From positions 124,001-188,000 of the forward strand of contig NZ_JAEACP010000004.1 in assembly GCF_015999335.1 (NCBI RefSeq): a stretch of DNA of 64,000 bases. Reading direction: 5' to 3'. Positions within the stretch are counted from its first letter, which is position 1, and every line of letters starts with the position of its first letter. The DNA is from Tabrizicola soli (lineage in GTDB: Bacteria; Pseudomonadota; Alphaproteobacteria; Rhodobacterales; Rhodobacteraceae). The translations under genes were made by a program, and so were the position numbers. The notes under the pieces are model-generated. The model saw only the letters and a program-made list of their open reading frames with translations, did no database searches and was not told the DNA's origin. Shown here in pieces: positions 59,517-64,000 of the stretch.

Positions 59517-60956
59517 CTAGGCCAGAGCCAGCAGGCGGCGGCTGTCGACATGCTCTGCCAGGTGGTCGGCCAGGGCGTCGAGCGTTTCCTCGACCGTCCG
59601 GTCGTAGCTCTCGGCCCCCGGCCTGGCGCCAAGACCGCCGAGGAAGGCGCGGCGGAAGGCGTCCTCGGTGAACATGCCATGCAGGTAGCTGCCCATGACG
59701 CGGCCATCGGCGCGGATTGCGCCTTCGGGCTGGCCCGCGACGGTGAACATCGGGAGGGCGCGGTCCGGGCCGGAGGTCGCGCCGAGGTGGATCTCGTAGC
59801 CGCGGACGCGCGTGCCTGATGCGGGATGCAGCGCCTCGGTCTCGGTCACCCGCTTGTCGGGGGTCATGGTGGTGGTGAGGTCGAGAAGGCCGAGACCGGG
59901 GACAGAGCCCGGCTTGCCCTCGATGCCCTCGGGGTCGGCGATCTCGCGCCCCAGCATCTGGTAGCCGCCGCAGAGGCCGAGGACCCGCGCCCCCCGGCGC
60001 AGGGCGGCGGCAAGGTCGATGTCCCAGCCCTGGGCGCGGAAATGCGCGAGGTCGGCGATGGTGGCTTTCGATCCCGGCAGGATGATCAGGTCGGCCTCGA
60101 CCGGGAGGGGCTGGCCGGGCTTGACGATCTTCAGCGTCACGCCGGGTTCCTGCGCCAGGGGATCGAGGTCGTCGAAATTGGCAATGCGGTTCAGATGCGG
60201 GACGGCAATCAGGAACTCCCCCGTCCCACGCGTGCCGCCCAGATCGGCGGCGTCCTCGGCGGGCAGGCGGTGGGCGTGGGGGAACCAGGGGACGACGCCG
60301 AGGCCGGGCCAGCCGGTACGGGCCGCGATCAGGCGGTAGCCGTCGTCGAAGAGGCGCGGATCGCCGCGGAACTTGTTGATCAGGAAACCGCGGATCATCG
60401 CCGCATCCTCGGGGTCGAGGACGGCCTGGGTGCCGACGAGCTGCGCGATGACGCCGCCGCGGTCGATGTCCCCGGTCAGGATCACCGGCACATCGGCGGC
60501 GCGGGCGAAGCCCATGTTGGCGATGTCGCCCGGGCGCAGGTTCACCTCGGCCGGGCTGCCGGCGCCCTCGACGAGCACGAGGTCGGCCTGGGCCCGCAGG
60601 CGGCGGAAGCTCTCCAGCACCGGGGCCATCAGCTGCGGCTTCAGCGCGGCATAGTCGCGGGCCTTCACCGTGGTCAGGCGCTGGCCCCGGACGATCACCT
60701 GCGCCCCGGTTTCCGATTCGGGCTTGAGAAGCACCGGGTTCATGTCGACATGCGGCGCGACCCCGCAGGCGCGGGCCTGCAAGGCCTGGGCGCGCCCGAT
60801 CTCGCCTCCGGTGGCGACGGCGGCATTGTTCGACATGTTCTGCGGCTTGAAGGGCCGGACGGCCAGGCCCTGACGGGTGTAGAGGCGGCAGAGGCCCGCC
60901 ACCAGCATCGACTTGCCGACATTCGAGCCGGCCCCCTGGATCATGATGCGTTTCAT
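59517..60956 (-). CDS. cobQ: Adenosylcobyric acid synthase
   Basis: Glutamine-dependent amidation of side chains b, d, e and g. 479 residues: an N-terminal ATPase with [19 protein letters not shown] and [40 protein letters not shown] in the middle, and a C-terminal amidotransferase with [12 protein letters not shown] (nucleophilic Cys) and the His in GSYLHGMF. The start at ATG 60956 overlaps the stop of the ABC permease gene, so it is translated with the transporter. Confidence 0.96.
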   Translation of the reverse strand: MKRIMIQGAGSNVGKSMLVAGLCRLYTRQGLAVRPFKPQNMSNNAAVATGGEIGRAQALQARACGVAPHVDMNPVLLKPESETGAQVIVRGQRLTTVKARDYAALKPQLMAPVLESFRRLRAQADLVLVEGAGSPAEVNLRPGDIANMGFARAADVPVILTGDIDRGGVIAQLVGTQAVLDPEDAAMIRGFLINKFRGDPRLFDDGYRLIAARTGWPGLGVVPWFPHAHRLPAEDAADLGGTRGTGEFLIAVPHLNRIANFDDLDPLAQEPGVTLKIVKPGQPLPVEADLIILPGSKATIADLAHFRAQGWDIDLAAALRRGARVLGLCGGYQMLGREIADPEGIEGKPGSVPGLGLLDLTTTMTPDKRVTETEALHPASGTRVRGYEIHLGATSGPDRALPMFTVAGQPEGAIRADGRVMGSYLHGMFTEDAFRRAFLGGLGARPGAESYDRTVEETLDALADHLAEHVDSRRLLALA

Positions 60957-62008
60957 GGCTTGCGCGCCATCAGCACGAGGAAGAACACCCCGCCGACAAG
61001 GCCGGTGACGACGCCGATCGGCATGTCCTCGGGCGCCATGACGATGCGGGCCACGGTATCGGCGACGACGAGGAATATCGCCCCGGTCAGGGCCGAGAGC
61101 GGCAGGACGCGGGAGTTGTCGCCGCCCACGGCGAAGCGGACGAGATGCGGCATCATCAGGCCGACGAAGCCGATGAGGCCGGAGAAGGCCACCATGACGC
61201 CGGTGATCAGCGCGCCCACGACGAAGACCGAGAGGCGGAAGCGGGCGACGGGAATGCCGAGCGAGGCGGCGGTCTCGTCGCCAAGGCTCATCGCGTTGAG
61301 GGCGGGGCCCTGGCTCCAGAGCCAGAGGCCGGCGGGGACAAGGACGGCGAGCGGGTAGACCAGATGCGACCATTGGGCAAGGCCGAGGCCGCCGAGCATC
61401 CAGAAGACAACGGTATGGGTGGCCTTGGGATCGCCGAGGAAGATCAGGATGTTGGCCCCGGCCATGATGATGAAGCTGACCGCGACTCCCGCCAGGACCA
61501 GACGATCGGCCGAGGTGGCCCCGGTGACGCGGGCGACCATCAGGACCAGGAGCGTGGCGGCCAGGGCTCCGCCGAAGGCCATGAGCGGGACGGTGAGGAG
61601 ACCGAGGAAAAGGCCGGTGTGCAAGAGCGCCGCGATGGCGCCGAAGGCCCCGCCCGAGGAGATGCCGAGGAGATGCGGGTCGGCCAGCGGGTTGCGGGTG
61701 ACGGATTGCAGCGCGGCCCCGGTGATCCCGAGGCCCGCACCGACCAGGGCGGCAAGGAGAGCGCGGGGGAAGCGGATGTCCCAGACGATGGCCTCGCGCC
61801 CCTGCGCCCAGTCGGGGGTGACGAGACCGGGGCTCAGGTGGTTGGCCAACACGCCCCAGACGGTCGCAAGGGGAATGGGGACCGCCCCAACCGTGACGGC
61901 AAGGAGGACGGCGAGGACAAGGATCCCGCCGCCACCCAGAACGGCCCCGGCGCTGCGCGTGAGGCGCAGGGCGGAGCGGGCGGGGGTGGCGAGCGGGGTT
62001 TCGGTCAT
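60953..62008 (-). CDS. ABC transporter permease, BtuC/FecCD family
   Basis: Inner-membrane channel for iron chelates or cobalamin-type ligands, 351 residues with about ten helices. [20 protein letters not shown] and [20 protein letters not shown] are the family blocks near the N-terminal third, [20 protein letters not shown] and [19 protein letters not shown] the ATPase contact and last helices. I start at ATG 62008 ([12 protein letters not shown]). Coupled to cobQ by ATGA. With the binding protein and ATPase upstream it forms a BtuFCD-like importer; a corrinoid or cobalt-chelate substrate is inferred from linkage to cobQ and DUF1636. Confidence 0.9.
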   Translation of the reverse strand: MTETPLATPARSALRLTRSAGAVLGGGGILVLAVLLAVTVGAVPIPLATVWGVLANHLSPGLVTPDWAQGREAIVWDIRFPRALLAALVGAGLGITGAALQSVTRNPLADPHLLGISSGGAFGAIAALLHTGLFLGLLTVPLMAFGGALAATLLVLMVARVTGATSADRLVLAGVAVSFIIMAGANILIFLGDPKATHTVVFWMLGGLGLAQWSHLVYPLAVLVPAGLWLWSQGPALNAMSLGDETAASLGIPVARFRLSVFVVGALITGVMVAFSGLIGFVGLMMPHLVRFAVGGDNSRVLPLSALTGAIFLVVADTVARIVMAPEDMPIGVVTGLVGGVFFLVLMARKP

Positions 62009-62014
62009 GTCAAT

Positions 62015-62090
62015 GCTCGTCGATGCACTTCGTGCACTCCTCGCAGGCGTCCCCGCGCCAGCGAAGAGCGGCGAAGCCATGCGATGAGCT
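62015..62090. repeat. Family A palindromic element, copy 5 (degenerate right half)
   Basis: GCTCGTCGATGCACTTCGTG and CACTCCTCGCAGG are clear; the right half (CGAAGAGCGGCGAAGCCATG and GCGATGAG) is diverged. It lies in the 93-base gap between the permease and binding-protein genes. Confidence 0.7.
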
Positions 62091-62101
62091 TTGGTGCGGC
62101 A

Positions 62102-63031
62102 TCATTTCCCCCGGAAGCCCGCCACCAGCTTTTCCACCGCGCGGATGTTGCGCGGGCCGGGCGTGGCCTCGACATATTCCAGCACCACATAGCGGTCATT
62201 CTTCACCGCGTCGACAGCGGCGAAGGCCGGGTTGCCCTCCAGGAAGGCGATCTTCTGCTCGGCCGTCACGTCGCCGTAGTTCACGATGATGATGACCTCG
62301 GGGTTCCTCTCGACCACGGCCTCCCAGGTAACGGTGGCCCAGCTTTTCTCGAGGTCGTCCATGACGTTCGTGCCGCCCGCCGCCTCGATCAGGGCGGTCG
62401 GCATGGCGTAGGCGCCGGCGGTGAAGGGGCTTTCCTCGCCCGAGTCGTAGACGAAGACCCGCAGGGGCGTGGTCCGGTCGATGCCTGCGGTGATCTCGGC
62501 CAGTTCCGCCTCATAGCCGGCGACCAGCGCCTTGGCCTCTTCCTCGACGCCGAAGATCGCGCCGAGGTTCAGGAGATCGACATACATGTCCTGCATCGAG
62601 CTGCGCGCCTTGGGGCCGATGTGGATGCAGCTTTCGGTCAGCTCGTAGGTCTTGATCCCCAGGGGCTCCAGCGACTCGGGCGTCACCTCGCCGCCGACCT
62701 TCATGCCATAGTTCCAGCCGGCGAAGAAGAAATCGGGCTCCGCCCCCAGCAGCACCTCGCGGGTGGGATATTGCGCCGAGAGCTCCGGCAGTTCCTCGAT
62801 CCCGGCGCGAAGCTCCTCGTCCAGCGTCTTCCAGCCCGAGACGCCGGTATAACCGACCATCCGGTCGCGCAGGCCGAGCGCCAGCATCATCTCGACCAGG
62901 TTCACGTCATTGGCGATGGCCTTCGCGGGGGGCGCGTCGAAGGTGACGTCGCGGTTGCAGCTTTTCACCGTGACCGGGAAGGCCAGGGCGGGGGCGGCGG
63001 AGAGCAGGAGGGCGAGGAGGGCGAGTTTCAT
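62102..63031 (-). CDS. Periplasmic binding protein of a BtuF/FhuD-like ABC transporter
   Basis: 309 residues with a Sec signal peptide (MKLALLALLLSAAPALA, then FPVTV). A class III helical-backbone fold: ANDVNLVEMMLALGLRDRMV, VLLGAEPDFFFAGWNYGM, YELTESCIHIGPKARSSMQD, VFVYDSGEESPFTAGAYAMP and NVMDDLEKSWATVTWEAVVE are typical of siderophore or corrinoid binding proteins. The start is ATG 63031, one base away from the ATPase stop. The ligand is probably a corrinoid or metal chelate; this is inference. Confidence 0.9.
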   Translation of the reverse strand: MKLALLALLLSAAPALAFPVTVKSCNRDVTFDAPPAKAIANDVNLVEMMLALGLRDRMVGYTGVSGWKTLDEELRAGIEELPELSAQYPTREVLLGAEPDFFFAGWNYGMKVGGEVTPESLEPLGIKTYELTESCIHIGPKARSSMQDMYVDLLNLGAIFGVEEEAKALVAGYEAELAEITAGIDRTTPLRVFVYDSGEESPFTAGAYAMPTALIEAAGGTNVMDDLEKSWATVTWEAVVERNPEVIIIVNYGDVTAEQKIAFLEGNPAFAAVDAVKNDRYVVLEYVEATPGPRNIRAVEKLVAGFRGK

Positions 63032-63799
63032 CTAGAGGTCCAGTTGGAAGGAAAAATGGGGGCTGCCGCCCGAGCGGTCGATTCGGGTGGCGACACGGAA
63101 GGCCTGGGCGATGGTGGCTTCGGTCAGGGCCTCCTCGGGGGGGGCGTCGGCGATCACGCGGCCCTGGTCCAGGATCAGCACCCGGTCGGCGAAGTCCGCC
63201 GCCAGGGTCAGGTCGTGCAGCGTGCAGACCACGGCAAGGCCGAGACCGCGCAGGAGGCGCAGGAGTTCCAGCTGATGCCGGATGTCGAGGTGGTTCGTCG
63301 GCTCGTCCAGCACCAGGATGCGGGGGTCCTGCGCCAGGGCGCGGGCGACCATGACTCGCTGGCGCTCGCCGCCCGAAAGCGTGCCGAAGCGGCGGTCGGC
63401 CAGGTGGCCAAGGTCCATCCGGATCAGCGCGGCGTCGGTGACCGCCTTGTCGCGCGCGCCCGGCCCCATCCCCTGCCGGTGCGGCAGGCGGCCCAGCGCC
63501 ACGATCTCGCGGCAGGTCAGGGCGAAATCGGTCGGCTGCTCCTGCAACACGGCGGCGACGATCCGCGCCGCCTCGCGCGCCGGGCGAAGCCAGAGGTCGC
63601 GGCCCTCGACGATCACCGATCCCGAGAGGGGCGCCTGGTGGCGGTAGAGGAGCCGGAGGAGCGAAGACTTCCCCGCACCGTTCGCACCGCAGACGGCCAG
63701 GACCTCACCCTCGGAAAGGGTGAAGGAAATGTCATGCAGGATCGCGGGCGCCCGCTTCGGCCCCCAGGTCACCCCCCGCACCTCCATCACATGGGTCAC
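63032..63799 (-). CDS. ABC transporter ATPase, BtuD/FecE family
   Basis: 255 residues. Walker A CGANGAGKSSLLRLL, signature LSGGERQRVMVARAL, Walker B ILVLDEPTNHLD, and switch His in CTLHDLTLAADF. I prefer GTG 63799 because it overlaps the stop of the upstream gene as GTGA, which gives translational coupling; ATG 63787 four codons later is an alternative. It is part of the BtuFCD-like importer in the order ATPase, binding protein, permease, cobQ. Confidence 0.92.
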   Translation of the reverse strand: MTHVMEVRGVTWGPKRAPAILHDISFTLSEGEVLAVCGANGAGKSSLLRLLYRHQAPLSGSVIVEGRDLWLRPAREAARIVAAVLQEQPTDFALTCREIVALGRLPHRQGMGPGARDKAVTDAALIRMDLGHLADRRFGTLSGGERQRVMVARALAQDPRILVLDEPTNHLDIRHQLELLRLLRGLGLAVVCTLHDLTLAADFADRVLILDQGRVIADAPPEEALTEATIAQAFRVATRIDRSGGSPHFSFQLDL

Positions 63800-64000
63800 T
63801 GGATCGCCCCCTCGCGGGTGACGATCATCGCGGCGGGAATGCGGGCCAGCGTGGCGTCGCACAGATGCTGGGGCAGCGCCTTGCCGGACATCCAGCTATC
63901 CTCGCGCGCGGCGTAGAGCCGGGCGAATTCGATCAGCTCGTCCAGCGGCTGGTCGGGGTCGATGTCGCCGAACAGCCAAGTCGCCTTGCCGGTCGCGCGC
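63796..64000 (-). CDS. DUF1636-like protein, C-terminal part (cut by window edge)
   Basis: The last 67 codons of a gene that enters from the right edge. WLFGDIDPDQPLDELIEFAR, LYAAREDSWMSGKALPQHL and DATLARIPAAMIV match the C-terminal half of the DUF1636 protein at 57932 in pattern (there VYGRLTLDD, YAASPDGIV, SIARIPPL). The stop TGA at 63798-63796 overlaps the ATPase start. It should have N-terminal Cys motifs outside the window. The pairing of DUF1636 with both cobW and this transporter supports a role in cobalt or corrinoid handling. Confidence 0.75.
   Translation of the reverse strand, partial: RATGKATWLFGDIDPDQPLDELIEFARLYAAREDSWMSGKALPQHLCDATLARIPAAMIVTREGAIQ

Noticed and set aside
1-64000. 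tRNA, rRNA, insertion-sequence transposase, prophage or conjugation genes
   Set aside because: I looked for tRNA-like cloverleafs, rRNA signature stretches and DDE/HUH or integrase motifs and saw none; the mobile signal is limited to short non-coding palindromes.

Overview
The window is GC-rich, gene-dense chromosomal DNA from an alphaproteobacterium, most likely Rhodobacteraceae (Rhodobacter-like). Reasons: the F0 gene order atpI-atpB-atpE-b'-b, a MipZ division ATPase, an ffh-(aroQ)-rpsP-rimM-trmD-rplS translation cluster, XdhABC of the Rhodobacter type, the aerobic (cobG/cobF/cobN) cobalamin pathway, and short intergenic motifs of the GGATATTT...AAGATGAAA kind that I associate with this family. 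No tRNA, rRNA, CRISPR array, transposase gene or phage gene was seen.

Layout. 1-2925: 5' part of dnaE and a small membrane protein gene (minus). 3206-12946: a translationally coupled purine operon, xdhA-xdhB-xdhC followed by a BMP-type nucleoside ABC transporter. 13044-20535: single metabolic genes (FAD oxidoreductase, AhpD-like protein, GH25 lysozyme lipoprotein, YCII protein, dimethylglycine/sarcosine dehydrogenase, phosphoribosyltransferase, guanidinobutyrase-like ureohydrolase). 21507-24511: zinc regulon, zur-znuC-znuB divergent from znuA with two Zur-like boxes. 24557-28835: sugar/adenosine kinase, nth, an AraC-HTH/MGMT repair protein, an OmpA lipoprotein and a GntR regulator. 28956-31474: F0 ATP synthase operon. 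31655-39806: ArsR regulator, mipZ, rpmE, and the ffh-to-rplS translation cluster, which also holds bluB (lower-ligand synthase of B12). 40085-41855: LysR regulator and DMT exporter. 41931-64000: a large cobalamin region with two cobalamin riboswitches, cbiM-like cobalt transporter, cobF, A, B, M, E, L, K, J, I, H, G, N, W, O and Q, two DUF1636 genes and a BtuFCD-type ABC transporter that runs off the right edge.

Function. The cob genes cover most of the route from uroporphyrinogen III through precorrins to hydrogenobyrinate a,c-diamide, cobalt insertion (CobN), adenosylation (CobO) and cobyric acid (CobQ). cobS, cobT, cobD, cobC, cobP, cobU and cobV are not in the window. BluB in the translation cluster supplies dimethylbenzimidazole. 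The riboswitches put DUF1636-cobW-cobN-cobG and cbiM-cobF-kinase under B12 feedback.

Most unusual signal. Several families of short palindromic DNA elements are scattered through the window. One family (about 120-140 bp, C-rich left end and G-rich right end forming 20-29 bp terminal inverted repeats) lies IN FRAME inside three unrelated protein genes, xdhC, cobG and cobN, and shorter versions sit between genes. A second family lies in frame inside xdhB. They add 40-60 low-complexity Pro/Gly-rich residues to enzymes that otherwise look intact. This resembles the Rickettsia palindromic elements in principle, but the sequence is different. A third family (five copies, 60-75 bp imperfect inverted repeat) is strictly intergenic.
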